Source of the DNA: Rhizopus arrhizus
Taxonomy: Eukaryota > Mucoromycota > Mucoromycetes > Mucorales > Rhizopodaceae
DNA: 64,000 nucleotides
Direction: 5' to 3'
Assembly (NCBI GenBank): GCA_024220505.1
Contig: JAKZZE010000001.1
Location: forward strand, 1,736,001-1,800,000
The notes beneath the pieces were generated by a model. It did not search any database and was not told the DNA's origin. It saw only the letters and a list, made by a program, of their open reading frames with translations. Made by a program: the position numbers and the translations under genes. Numbering within the stretch: the first letter of the stretch is position 1; each line of letters opens with the position of its first letter. Of this stretch, positions 10,640 to 20,974 are shown piece after piece.

Positions 10640-11076
10640 TGTTGTATAATGGTTAAGGTAATAAAATAAAAGGTGGAAACAAAAATAAAGAAACAGTTTG
10701 GACTACTTTAACAAGTGTCATCTATAATTATGATTATGAAAACTTTTCATTTGTTCTTTTGTATGTCTGTCATAGATTATCATTTATTCTGGGAATTCCT
10801 CACTGATTTGAATAACGTTATTTTACGCGTTATTTCAATTATATGAAAGATTAGCAATATTTCTGATATTGGATTGGATCTTGTTATTTTAGTTGATACT
10901 TCTTCTTAGCAAGGAACTCTCATTAATACAAAACATATTCTAAAAGAATATGTTTAATTGGAATTGATTGTATGACCTTATTTAAATAAACTTATATTTT
11001 ATTTTATTTAATTATGATCTTGTATTAAGATTTATATTTATGAATGTCAACTACAATCAGTTACTGTTCTACAACA
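10640..11076 (-). mobile_element. LTR (family TGTTGTA), 3' LTR of a lost minus-strand Gypsy element
   Basis: 437 bp with inverted tips TGTTGTATAATGG and TGTTCTACAACA. It is homologous over most of its length to 14315-14864. Just right of it (11077-11090), on the minus strand, is CTGGAGGGTAG against the LTR. That is a polypurine tract placed like those beside Gypsy-2 and Gypsy-4. So it is read as the 3' LTR of a minus-strand element whose interior is gone. No target duplication was found. Confidence 0.65.
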
Positions 11077-11559
11077 CTACCCTCCAGCCCAGGGTGTTAC
11101 ATGTTAAAAGTGCAGATATATCTTAGGAGAAAGCAGTTCTGATATAGACTGGTAGGTGGCATTGGCATAGGCCTTTGAAAATAAAAAATAAAACAAGAGT
11201 GATACGTCAGTTAATTGAAGTCGCCGGTGATTGGCTGGAAGACGTACGATTGAAGAGTGAGATGAGGGAGAACTAAAGATAGTCTTTATTGAATAAAATT
11301 ATTATGGTTTTTATATATTTTGGTATAGTTGTCCAGAAGTTTCTATATCAAGGCACCAAAATCATTCAGGAAGCTTCGAGATAAATGTCTTGGACCAATT
11401 AGAAGATGTGTTATTTAAATTCAGATTAAGGTGACGAAGCACCTTCGCGACAAAAATAATGTGACGAATCAGCAAGAACCGTCACGGCTCGATTAACCAT
11501 AATTATCAACGGAAATCGAACATAACTATGGCAACTCATTATTCAAAGAACACAACTTA
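11077..11559. mobile_element. Gypsy interior remnant and probable LTR start
   Basis: No ORF. 11077-11105 keeps the polypurine tract and a GTTACA end. 11280-11330 has a TTTATTGAATAAAAT / TTTTTATATATTTT pair typical of an LTR promoter and R region read on the minus strand. From 11459 (TGTGACGAATCAG) to 11559 may be the start of the LTR that continues at 13199 beyond mariner C. Confidence 0.35.
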
Positions 11560-13198
11560 CAGTAGGTCAAAAAATTGCTGCAAGGAATCCATTTTTCTCA
11601 GTTTTTGTAGCGTACATCCTGTCACAATGGTACAAACTGCTTCTGTTTCTACATAGCAGATTTCCTACATGTCTTGAAAAATCCGAAAGAGTTTAAGCCC
11701 CATTGGATAAGTATTGAAGGAAGTATGAGGCGCGCAATTTGAAAATTTGAAAAAACGAAAATTTGAACGAAATGGGTTTATTTATTAATATTTAGTTGGT
11801 CCTCCTTTTTTATTAATAACCTCTTGAATTCTTGCCGGCATGCTATCGATATACCTTTGGCAAAGCTCTTTATCAAATTCATTCCATGCTTTTTCTACTC
11901 GTTCCCAAAGCTCATCCGTATTCTTTGCTCTACGTTCGTAACAGCTGAGCTTTAACTTCAGTTGATGCCATACATGTTCTATTGGATTTAAGTCCGGACT
12001 CTGAGCAGGCCAATCGCTAATATAGCGCACTTGATGATTATCTAACCAGGCTATTGTGGATTTTGCCTTGTGCTTTGGATCATTATCATGCTGAAAGTAA
12101 ATGTTGGACCAGTTGAAATTGTAGTACTCCATAGTATCACGAAGTGTAGTGTCTAATATATGCTAATAAACATCCGCGTTCATGTTCCCATCGTAAATTT
12201 GACAAGCATATACTGGTCCTTCAGATGTTATGCAGCCCCACATCATCAATTTGCCGGCTCCATGCTTGACTGTAAACTCTAGATGATGCGGTTGAAGAGG
12301 ATCACTTGGTCTTTTCCAATAGTACTTGCAACCATCAGAGCCCCATACGTTGATCTTGGTTTCATCAGAAAAGACTACTTTTCGCCATTCTTCCACTGTC
12401 CAATCCTGGTGCTTCTTGGCCCATTCTAATCGATGCTGCATATGAGCTTTTGTCAGAAACGTCTTCTTTTTTTTTATTGAAGAATGGAACTCCATTGATT
12501 TCAGGACGTTAATTGCTGACTGGTATGAGATATCATAGCCAAGTTGAACCAGCTCCCGGTGTACCTCTTTGGCAGTCTTTAGAACCCCTTCAATGACTTT
12601 TCTTTTGATTAGCCGTTTCGTCACTTTGGAGACTAATGTAGGTCTACCAGCTGAGCCCATTGTCCTATTTGAAAACAACCGCCTAGAGTATCTACTAACA
12701 GTTGATTCATGTACTCCAACCTCCTTAGCAATATCGTACGTTGATGTGGATCCAGTTAATGCTTGCTTGAGATCGTTTACTTTTTCTTCTGGCAGTCGTT
12801 TAGGCATGCGATTGGTAATAAGGTAAAAAAGAGAAATAATTTAGATAAGAAAATTTAAAATTTAGAATAAAGGAATTGTAAGCGCTTTTATATACTGGCA
12901 ACATTCTAATCATGTCAAGAATGTGAAAAATTATGATAGCAACCGGTTGGGTCGTATTAAAATTTGTTATTCCAAACATATGTAAACAAGTAAAAAATGC
13001 CGGATGTTTATAAAATTCCCTTTAACAATATCAAATTCCACCAATAACTATTGCCCATATCAGATAATCGATGAATAAATGCCCCTTCTAGTGAGGTACA
13101 AACAATCAATGTTTGAGATAGTTTCATGCAGTATCCATAGACAACCAGCTGTAAAACCGGTATTTTGCAATTCCTTGCAGCAATTTTTTGACCTACTG
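11560..13198 (-). mobile_element. Tc1/mariner element C
   Basis: 1,639 bp bounded by TA (11558-11559 and 13199-13200). The tips are perfect inverted repeats of about 29 bp starting CAGTAGGTCAAAAAATTGCT. It carries one transposase gene on the minus strand. Same family as element D (50889-52511). It is inserted in what looks like an LTR upstream of the gag relic at 13384. Confidence 0.92.
11785..12807 (-). pseudogene. Mariner C transposase, one in-frame stop
   Basis: A 341-codon reading frame starting MPKRLPEEKVNDLKQALTGS. An N-terminal helix-turn-helix pair (TYDIAKEVGVHESTVSRYSRR) binds the ends. The DD34D-type catalytic residues are present: FSDETKINVWGSDG, FQHDNDPKHKAKS and SPDLNPIEHVWHQL. 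The only lesion seen is a TAG at about 12160-12162 after NADVY, most simply a CAG (Gln) to TAG change. The C-terminal piece (LRDTMEYYNFNW to KKGGPTKY) stays in the same frame. The copy is therefore young but dead, unless the stop is read through. Confidence 0.9.
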
Positions 13199-13383
13199 TA
13201 TATCCGAGCCCAAACATATTATTCATTTTATCCCGAATTCAATGCATATCAGCTATCCACAATTTAGTATAAATATCCCAATGTTTTTCATGAAATAAAG
13301 AATTAGGTTTTTTATAACAATTCTTTCCTTATCTAAACTTTTATATTAAAATCCCGAATCATTACATTGATGGAGAAGCTCAA

Positions 13384-14314
13384 ATGGCAAATTCTGAATT
13401 AACATCCTCTGAATTTACGGCTCATACTGCTCGTCCTGGTTTTTCTGTTCCCTCTGAGGAAGCTGTTCCCGATCCTTCGTTCTCTTTTCATAATGAAGGT
13501 CCGTCGTCTGTCTCTGGCATTGATACAACTCATCATCGTCCGCTGGGTGGTGCTCCCTCTGACAACGAGATCCAAGAGATTTTACTCTCCTTGCAGGATG
13601 GTTATCGACGAATGGTGCAGTATGTCAAGGTTGATCGGCCCCAGAAATGGAATGAAATGCAAAATTTGGTGAATCGTGTGGATGCTGTCTCAAAGTCGCT
13701 TGACTTGGTGAGTCCTGAATCTCGACAGGCCTTGTTTGTTTTGATCTAAGAACATCGCTCAGTGGGTCGCTGTATCGAAGCTCAGATTGTTCGAAATGAT
13801 CAAAATTTGGAACGTTTCCGTCGGTATATTGTTGGTGAATTGCATACTTTGATCTCGGAGTATGGCTCTCGTTTCGCTCGCTTTGTTCGTTCCGTTCAAT
13901 GGCCTACGGTGGAGGCTTGTCGTGATTTGAATGCTCCTGATCGTATTGTTCACTACGTGCAGACACACTTGACAATGGCGTGGGATCCTATGGAGACGAC
14001 TTCCTCTGGTGATAATGCAGACTCGAGTATGGTTCAAGACCTGAAACAAATGATAAGGGAATTACAAGCTCAACTACTTGTTGAGCGGGGACGACAGGCG
14101 CCGGCGGACAAGAGCTGCGACCTGTCGGCAGTGGGTCGTCCTGATCCTGGGAGAACGGCTGGTGTTGCGTTAGAAACAAGTGAACTCTCATCGGAAGAAA
14201 TTAAGGAAAGAAGAAAACGGGTTCATATCCCTACTTTTTCCAACGGAAGTATACAAGAAGCAAAGGACTGGTTAGCCGAGTACAAGAGTATCTGTCATCA
14301 CTTGAGGTTTACTG
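13384..14314 (+). pseudogene. Retrotransposon gag relic, truncated by an LTR
   Basis: ATG 13384 opens a gag-like protein (MANSELTSSEFTAHTARPGF) rich in Ser/Pro at the start, then helical (EIQEILLSLQDGYRRMVQYV). One in-frame TAA at 13747-13749 breaks it, after which the same frame continues (RCIEAQIVRNDQNLERFRRY, VQDLKQMIRELQAQLLVERG) to a capsid-like AKDWLAEYKSICHHLRF. At 14315 the TGTTGTA LTR cuts it off. No zinc knuckle, protease or RT follows. It is probably the start of a Gypsy-like element whose own LTR is split by mariner C. Confidence 0.65.
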
Positions 14315-14864
14315 TGTTGTATAATGGTAAATGTAGTTGAAGAAAAGGTAGAAACAGTGTGAGTACTTTTTGAGACTGATCTTTATTTCAGTTTAAGTTA
14401 AAGTAAAAATTATTCTAATTGAAGACAGGTATTTATATCTTATTGAGTGAGTGGCTTGATATCTTCTGTTGTAAGCGTTCTTCTAATATTCAGGTACTTT
14501 AGCAAGTGTCATCTGTAATTATGATTATAAAAAGTTTTCATTTGTTCTTTTGTATGTCTGTTATAGATTATCTTTTATTCTGGGAATTCCTCACTGATTT
14601 GAATAACGTTATTTTACGCGCTATTTCAATTATGTGAAAGATTAGCAATATTCCTGATATTGGATTGGATCTTGTAATTTTAGTTGATACTTCTTATCAA
14701 AGAACTCTTATTAATACAAAACATATTCTTTTAGAATATGTTTAATTGGAATTGATTGTATGACCTTATTTAAATAAACTTATATTTTATTTTATTTAAT
14801 AATGATCTTGTATTAAGACTTATGTTTATGAATGTCAACTACAATCAGTTACTGTTCTACAACA
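14315..14864. mobile_element. LTR of the TGTTGTA family, second copy
   Basis: 550 bp, tips TGTTGTATAATGG and CTGTTCTACAACA. From about 14500 to the end it matches 10700-11076 closely by eye. The first part carries about 110 bp that the other copy lacks. It sits between a gag relic and another LTR leader. No target duplication is visible, so it is a solo LTR or a recombination product. Confidence 0.65.
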
Positions 14865-15077
14865 AAGATAATTCTAGAAGAATAATTAGTTTAACAAAAA
14901 GATATAAATACTCAACATATCTTTATTAAATAAAAGGAATCAACTTTGGTTTTTCCCAAAACTTCTTTGTTATTATTTTCTTCCGGCCGAAAATAAGGCG
15001 ACTATAAGCTCTGAATTATCCCGCTCATTTCATGGTGGAGAAGCTGCTTTGTATCCCCCCGGAAGATCTCTTGTGCT
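14865..15077 (+). mobile_element. LTR end and leader of a second gag-bearing element
   Basis: Contains ATATAAATAC and TTTATTAAATAAAAGG (promoter/R-like), then TCCCGCTCATTTCA followed by TGGTGGAGAAGCT, a primer-binding-site-like word starting TGG. The gag ATG follows at 15078. The 5' part of this LTR is missing. Confidence 0.45.
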
Positions 15078-15460
15078 AAATGTCCTCTCAATCGAAATAC
15101 GCTCCTAAAACCAACCCCTCTGACTCTGTTGCTACTGTTCTAGATGATTTGCTCCAACTTAACCGATTGCACGAAGCCCCTACCATCGATCCTTACTGAT
15201 GTATCCATCATTCATAACTCGATATGAAAACAGTATTAATAAGCTACATGTAAGATATATCCAATAGATAGGCTACAGGTTAATTCGGATAACCTTCATT
15301 AAGGATAAGATGCTGCGTAATTGCACGGTTAAATTATATTAAATCCAGGGACTAAATCACAGTCAATCGCAGTCAATCATATACGAGTATTCTATGGATA
15401 AATGCTTATGATGACAAAGATAACAATGGAGGAACACGTAACCATTATCTATTTGTCATC

Positions 15461-16347
15461 GAAGAACATTTATGTTTGCATTAAATGATGAAATTTTAAT
15501 TGCATGTATTAATATTATGACATGAATAATTATTACATGAAATATAATTATTGATAAATCTTGAAATTTTTATAAAAAAGAGAATATTTGGTAACATTTT
15601 AATATTACACGAATTTCCTTTTTAGTCACAAATCTAATTTTTTTAAAAAAAACGGATTTATATTAATATTAAATCATAAAAATATTATCAAACATTTTAA
15701 TGTTTTTGATGATATTCATCATCTGAGTTTAAAAAACAATAGGTATATTTTTTCAACTCTAAGGTTTATATAAAAAATAAAAATAAAAATAAAAATAATA
15801 ATAAACGTCAAAGGCAAACCTTTTCCTTTTTTCTAAATCTATTGATTCTTATGATGCTAACATCATATAAAAAGATAAAAATACAAAATATTTTTTACTT
15901 TTTTCAAGAATATAATTATAAAAGATCTTAATATATATAAAAATCAGATAATTATTGTTATAATTCTTTATTTTTATGTTTTATATATTAATTATAATTA
16001 GATTCAAAAAACATGTTTTTATATGTAATTATTTATAATAATCACGTGATTATTAGAATCCATAAATACTTTATATTTATGTAAATAATTAAATATGTAT
16101 AAAGAAAAATAAATATTAATATCATTATATGATATAAATTTACAATTTTATATTTTGTTTTTATTTATGATAACAATGTTATCTGAAATATAAAGAAAAG
16201 AAAAAGTATAAAACTTTTGATGTTTATTTAAATTAATCTTAACATGTAATGGCAGTAACTGCTAGGATTATTTACATAAAAGTATATGTACTGAATGCAT
16301 TTCCTGTTTCATTGATTTATGATATACATATGTAAGCAAATGTTCTC
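15461..16347. mobile_element. AT-rich non-coding insertion, 887 bp, class unknown
   Basis: This block splits the solo LTR and is flanked by CATC on both sides (15457-15460, 16348-16351), a likely 4 bp target duplication. The left end reads GAAGAACATTTATGTTTGC and the right end, reverse complemented, GAGAACATTTGCTTAC, an imperfect inverted pair. The interior is extremely AT-rich with no ORF. Best read as a non-autonomous DNA transposon (MITE-like). Confidence 0.55.
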
Positions 16348-16423
16348 CATCAATTATATCATACTCATTAATTATTAATCCATGATATGAAATATTATCC
16401 GTGTATGAAAAGTATAAATAGAG

Positions 16424-17084
16424 TGTTTAGGAAAGGGGAGTTTTAAGTAAATATAATATAGCAATCAAAGATAAAGAAATACTGTTAGAACTTGGTATCT
16501 CTTTATTAAGTTAAGATAACTATTGTATGATAAAAAAATAATTCTACATGTAAAAAGTGAGAGTATTTATAGACATGATACGGATAAAGAATTAGGACAG
16601 ATTTATAATCAACTTGCCAGAATAGATGATTACGATTTCTAATTATTAGTTTAGCCTGTTCCTAGCTTGTATTGTCAATTATGCTATTGGGATGGTTTCA
16701 GATAACTCTGGATAAAGACTATTTAAGGAGACGGTACGGATGAATATAATGACCTTTAGTTCCGTGATTGGATATCATTGCTAACAATAATATCTCAGTC
16801 AGGATAAATGTTTTCATGACTAATGATGATCCGGTAAGTAATCGTCATTCCTTATTCAACATGCTCATACTATCACTAAACTATATTACAACCATGTCAT
16901 CTTATTTGACTATGTGAAGCTAATATGAATAAAGCTTAATATAAAAATCTAATCAAAGTATTTTATTGATCTGTGTTGGGAATAATGTTATAAATGATTC
17001 CAAGTTATGTCAACATATTATTCAGGATCATATATGATTCCTTTTACTAAAATAAAGTGACTATAATCTTATGTATCCTTAACA
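16424..17084. mobile_element. Solo LTR (TGTTTAGG...CCTTAACA), 661 bp
   Basis: This is the second insertion inside the Gypsy-4-type solo LTR. The ends TGTT/AACA are inverted, and a 5 bp target duplication TAGAG lies at 16419-16423 and 17085-17089. No coding capacity. The family is not seen elsewhere in the window. Confidence 0.8.
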
Positions 17085-17310
17085 TAGAGTATCATTTTCT
17101 TATTAAATAAAGCAATCTCTTTATCGAGTCTCGTCCTCTCTTGTTCCTTTCTATTCTTGGATAAATCACTTACGATGGAAAAGGTAACATCAATCAATGG
17201 CTCCGTTTATACAACCTCAACGCAAGCGATCTTGATACCAGCGACGCTACCAAACGTCGTCAAATCACCAAATATCTGCCTCCTGACATTCATTCCTGGT
17301 GTGGTAAACA

Positions 17311-17701
17311 TAGTTATTTTCTATATGATATCAGTTGTATTAAAATAAATAACGATACACAAAAGATTAAACTATGATTGAACAATTCCACACTTTTCCA
17401 AATTTAGAACAATAAGATCAATATCTGTCATCCTAGAGAGTCTGATCAATTGTCAACTCCAAAAGTAATTAGATCAAAGTTAATTGACTGGTTATTATTT
17501 CTATTGTTCAACTTCAGATGCATATATTAGAACATCGACAAGTTTTGGCTTAATCATTGGTTCTTCAGCACGACATCGTGACCGAGTCTATATCTTTTAT
17601 ATCTACGCTCACAAAGAATATAAATAGATGCCAACTTTTTATCCATAAAGCGAGGCCTTTTCGCAATATAAAGAAATCTGCAATAAAGAAGGATTTTAAT
17701 T
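17311..17701. other. LTR-like relic, no gene
   Basis: AT-rich, no ORF. It contains ATATAAATAGATGCC and GCAATAAAGAAGG, a promoter/R pair like those in the LTRs of this window, so it is probably a decayed LTR. Ends are not resolved. Confidence 0.35.
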
Positions 17702-18295
17702 TTATATTGCTGCTATTGTTTTTTTGTTTAATTTTTTATTTAATCTTGCGATTAAACCAGGGTCAACTTCATTCATTATGACATCCAGAAAGGAGATTTT
17801 GACCTTGGTGGTGGCTTGACGTGGAGGGCGAGACTTGTTTAGAAAGCCTTGGTATTGCTCCTGGGTGATCCAAGACTTGTTGAAAAAGGAACGTGCAACT
17901 GAGGGACGCACTTCAACGCGTACGCGATCCAAGGCACGAAGGAGAGAGGCGGTGTGAATCTCACACATCTTGAGATGTCGTTCGTCATTTGTAAGATCAG
18001 CAAACTTAGAATCTCGAAGATTAGTAGGATCGCGAGGATTGAACTCTTCCAGAGGCTTGATACCTGCCTTGTTGAGTGTAGTCAAAGCATGGTCTACGTA
18101 GTCATTGTGAACCAAGATGGCGACTACACGGCTGGTAGGGTAATACAAGTGGAGGATTCGGGAGTTCTCAAGGCGTAGCTTGGCTAGCTTAGCACGGGCA
18201 TTACTGATGGACTCACGGAATCGGCAAGGGAGGTACAGTAGCGGACAACACTGGTGCACAAAACTTTTTTTCAGCTTTTAACTACCATTACCTGC

Positions 18296-18403
18296 TGAAG
18301 TGTTTTAAGTATTCAAAAATAAGATAAAGAAGAATTAACGAGACCGAACAATAGTTCTAAAGTCGAATACTTTTATTAAAGAAAGATTTCAAGGCTATTT
18401 ATA
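18296..18403 (-). mobile_element. Gypsy-2-type LTR fragment, 108 bp
   Basis: Matches the start of the 20212-20551 LTR (TGAAGTGTTTTAAGTATTC to GGCTATTTATA) with a few differences, so it is an older copy. Mariner B begins exactly at the TA where the match stops. The rest of this LTR is not found on the other side of mariner B. Confidence 0.8.
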
Positions 18404-20040
18404 CAGTGGGTCAAAAAACTGCACCAACCTAACCTAATTTTTCGGAAATAAGAGCATAGGTCTGTCAGTTTTATAGCAAACATTATGAAACTTGAACCAA
18501 ACAAAGTTAATACTATTATGATTTATTGACAAAACTTTCAAAGTCAGAAGCTGAGTATACACTTAAAGCGAGCCCAGAAAAAAGCGGAGGTCGGTTGGTG
18601 CAGTTTTTTGACTTTCTTAAAATCGAGTGGATCCACCCTTTTCTGCTAATACTGCTTGTATTCTGGCGGGCAAATTGTCTATATATTTGATGCATTGTTT
18701 CTTAATAAACGAATTCCATTCATTTTCGGCTCTTTCCCGCAGTTCATGGATGCTGGTCGCCCTATTATCATACATGCTCAGCTTTAACTTCAAATGATGC
18801 CATACATGTTCAACAGGATTAAAATCTGGACTTTGTGATGGTCAATCGTCAATGTAAACCATGCCCCTATCTTTCATTCATTGCGTTGTGAACTTTGATC
18901 GATGTTTACGATCATTTTCGTGCTGAAATACCGATGGTTTCCAATTCAGACCATAGTACTTCATGGTGTCCTTCAGACTTGTAGCAAGAATTTCTTGGTA
19001 TAGCTCTGAATTCATGGTACCATCATAGACCTGACATGCGTATCCAGGATGTGCGCTGGTTATACAACCCCATAACATGAGACCGCCGCCTCCATGCTTC
19101 ACAGTAACGTCGATATGGTGGGGCTGTAAACGATCGCATTTTTTCTTCCAATAATATTTGCAACCATCAGAGCCCCAAATGTTAATTTTGGTCTCACCAG
19201 AAAATATCACACGTCGCCAATCATGTACTGTCCAGTATTGATGCTTTTTTGCCCATGTCAATCGAGCCTTCTTATGCTTTTCAGTCAATAATGGCTTCTT
19301 CTTTTTGATCTCAGCATAAATTTCAACTGAATGTAAAACATTAATGGCCGATTGATACGACATAGGGTGTCCAAGCTCCTCCAACTTCATTTGAACATCC
19401 TTGGCAGTCTTCCAGTAACCCGTGAGTACTTGTCTCTTGATGTATCGACGCGTTGATTTTGCCACAATGCTCGATTTATCTCCGCTTTTACGTATTCTAT
19501 TATGCATCCAGTTATTTGCATACCTATTAACGGTATTTCTATGCACTCAAACTCGTTTCCCAATGACTGTGGGGTCAACGCTATCTACCAATAGTGGTTT
19601 GATACTGTTTTGAACATCGAATGGAACCGTTTTGGGCATTTCTAATGATGGATAGACACTGGCGATGTATGATACGTTTGGGTAAAGTAGGAAAGAAAAA
19701 AAAAGGAAAATAATTGCAAAAAAGTTTATTTTAAGATCCCCAGTGTGACTACATACTCCACAGACTAATTTATATCTGCCGGAATGGCCTCAGTCCGGGC
19801 ATATAGTGTCAAACCCACTTTTATTTTAAAAGTCAAAAAACTGCACCAACCGACCTCCGCTTTTTTCTGGGCTCGCTTTAAGTGTATACTCAGCTTCTGA
19901 CTTTGAAAGTTTTGTCAATAAATCATAATAGTATTAACTTTGTTTGGTTCAAGTTTCATAATGTTTGCTATAAAACTGACAGACCTATGCTCTTATTTCC
20001 GACAAATTAGGTTAGGTTGGTGCAGTTTTTTGACCCACTG
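18404..20040 (-). mobile_element. Mariner B with long 212 bp terminal inverted repeats
   Basis: 1,637 bp bounded by TA (18402-18403, 20041-20042). 18404-18615 and 19829-20040 are near-perfect 212 bp inverted repeats. Each repeat is itself bounded by inverted copies of GTCAAAAAACTGCACCAACC. One transposase relic lies on the minus strand. Left flank is a Gypsy LTR, right flank is mariner A coding sequence. Confidence 0.9.
18617..19639 (-). pseudogene. Mariner B transposase, several stops and a lost catalytic Asp
   Basis: A frame of 341 codons from MPKTVPFDVQNSIKPLL to AEKGGSTRF. Recognisable parts: the HTH region (HRNTVNRYANNWMHNRI), WTVHDWRRVIFS, FQHENDRKHRSKF and SPDFNPVEHVWHHL. Lesions: stops after GKRV, after KFTTQ and at a conserved Trp (TGG to TGA) before PSQSPD. 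In addition the first catalytic Asp of the FSDETKI motif is Gly (FSGETKI). It is dead and older than mariner C. The ends could still be mobilised in trans. Confidence 0.9.
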
Positions 20041-20563
20041 TAATGCAGCTCCAGACCATAATATTGCCACCCCCATGCTTGACGGTTTGCTGTACATGTC
20101 GCGAGTTCAACTCCTCATGGGGTAGTTTCCATGTATAAGCCTTTCCGTCGGATGCAAAACGATTTATTTTGGTCTCATCTGAGAATATGACCCGTTTCCA
20201 GTCGTCCACAGTGAAGTGTTTTAAGTATTCAAAATAAGAAAAAGAAGAATTAACGAGACCGAACAATAGTTCTAAAGTCGAATACTTTTATTAAAGAAAG
20301 ATTTCAAGGCTATTTATATTAGTTGAGCAAGACCTGAGATTAGATGACAAAAATAGTTACGACCGATATGATTTGACATGTATAAGAAAAATTTTATAAA
20401 CTGATGTTAATAATCAACTGTTGAGATGAAAGTGAAACTTGGCTGTTTAGGGCAGTGATAATTATCAGGTTCTATTCTTATTCAAACTCATTTGTAAAGA
20501 TTTAGTCCAGAACGATAAGACTGTATCTTATTGACATGTCAAAACATGACATTGCCCCCTTCC

Positions 20564-20974
20564 AGGTTGTAACTATCTTTTCTGGAATTAATGTGACAAG
20601 TGAAAATATGTTTGTTTAAGTGAATGTCGAAAATGAGGTTTGAGATGTCAAGATGAGCTCTATTTGTTGTAAGAAATAGGTGCTTGGTAGGGTTAAGTCA
20701 TATAACGTATAGTGGCTCTTTATATAAACATATAAAGTATAGTGTTCAAGAATGGAACAAAGCATTTAGGCGATAATAAACCCTAAACAGGAATTTATTG
20801 CTAAAGTGATGTTTGTCTGTAAATGTGACTGCGTACAAATGTGCATATTGAAAAATATTAAGGCATGAGAAAAAAATTCATTTTTTACTATCCTTGTAAA
20901 TATTTTATAATTGCGTAATTTGCTGGTAACGTATATGTATAGTTAATGAAAGTTGGTGGAAGAAGGTCAATGTA
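20564..20974. other. Gypsy-2 3' non-coding region
   Basis: Between the gag-pol stop and the polypurine tract. No ORF, AT-rich. Expected untranslated end of the element. Confidence 0.6.

Larger units (their letters stand above)
11459..13370 (+). mobile_element. Probable LTR split by mariner C, upstream of the gag relic
   Basis: Inference. Removing mariner C (11560-13198) joins 11459-11559 to 13199-13370. The joined unit begins TGTGACG and ends CATTACA, contains a TATA-like GTATAAATATCCC and AATAAAGA, and is followed by TTGATGGAGAAGCT. That last word resembles the primer-site-like TGGTGGAGAAGCT at 15043, and a gag ATG follows at 13384. A second copy was not available to confirm the left tip. 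Confidence 0.4.
15197..17168 (-). mobile_element. Solo LTR of the Gypsy-4 family, itself carrying two insertions
   Basis: The tips are TGATGTATCC and GGATAAATCA, and the sequence is homologous to the 415 bp LTRs of Gypsy-4 (54093-54507, 59628-60042). A 5 bp target duplication CTTAC flanks it (15192-15196 and 17169-17173). Two foreign blocks interrupt it, at 15461-16347 and 16424-17084. Without them the LTR is about 415 bp. Deleting it restores a gag reading frame. Confidence 0.88.
15078..17310 (+). pseudogene. gag fragment split by a solo LTR
   Basis: 15078-15196 reads MSSQSKYAPKTNPSDSVATV then LDDLLQLNRLHEAPTIDPY. Removing the LTR at 15197-17168 and one copy of its 5 bp target CTTAC resumes the same frame at 17174: DGKGNINQWLRLYNLNASDL, RRQITKYLPPDIHSWCGKH, to about 17310. 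This is the N-terminal part of a retroelement capsid gene. It ends in unrelated AT-rich DNA, with no nucleocapsid or pol. Confidence 0.7.

Noticed and set aside
10640..14864. The two TGTTGTA LTRs as 5' and 3' ends of one 4.2 kb element
   Set aside because: They differ in length (437 and 550 bp), no matching target duplication flanks the pair, and the polypurine tract at 11077 shows the left copy belongs to a minus-strand interior that is missing.
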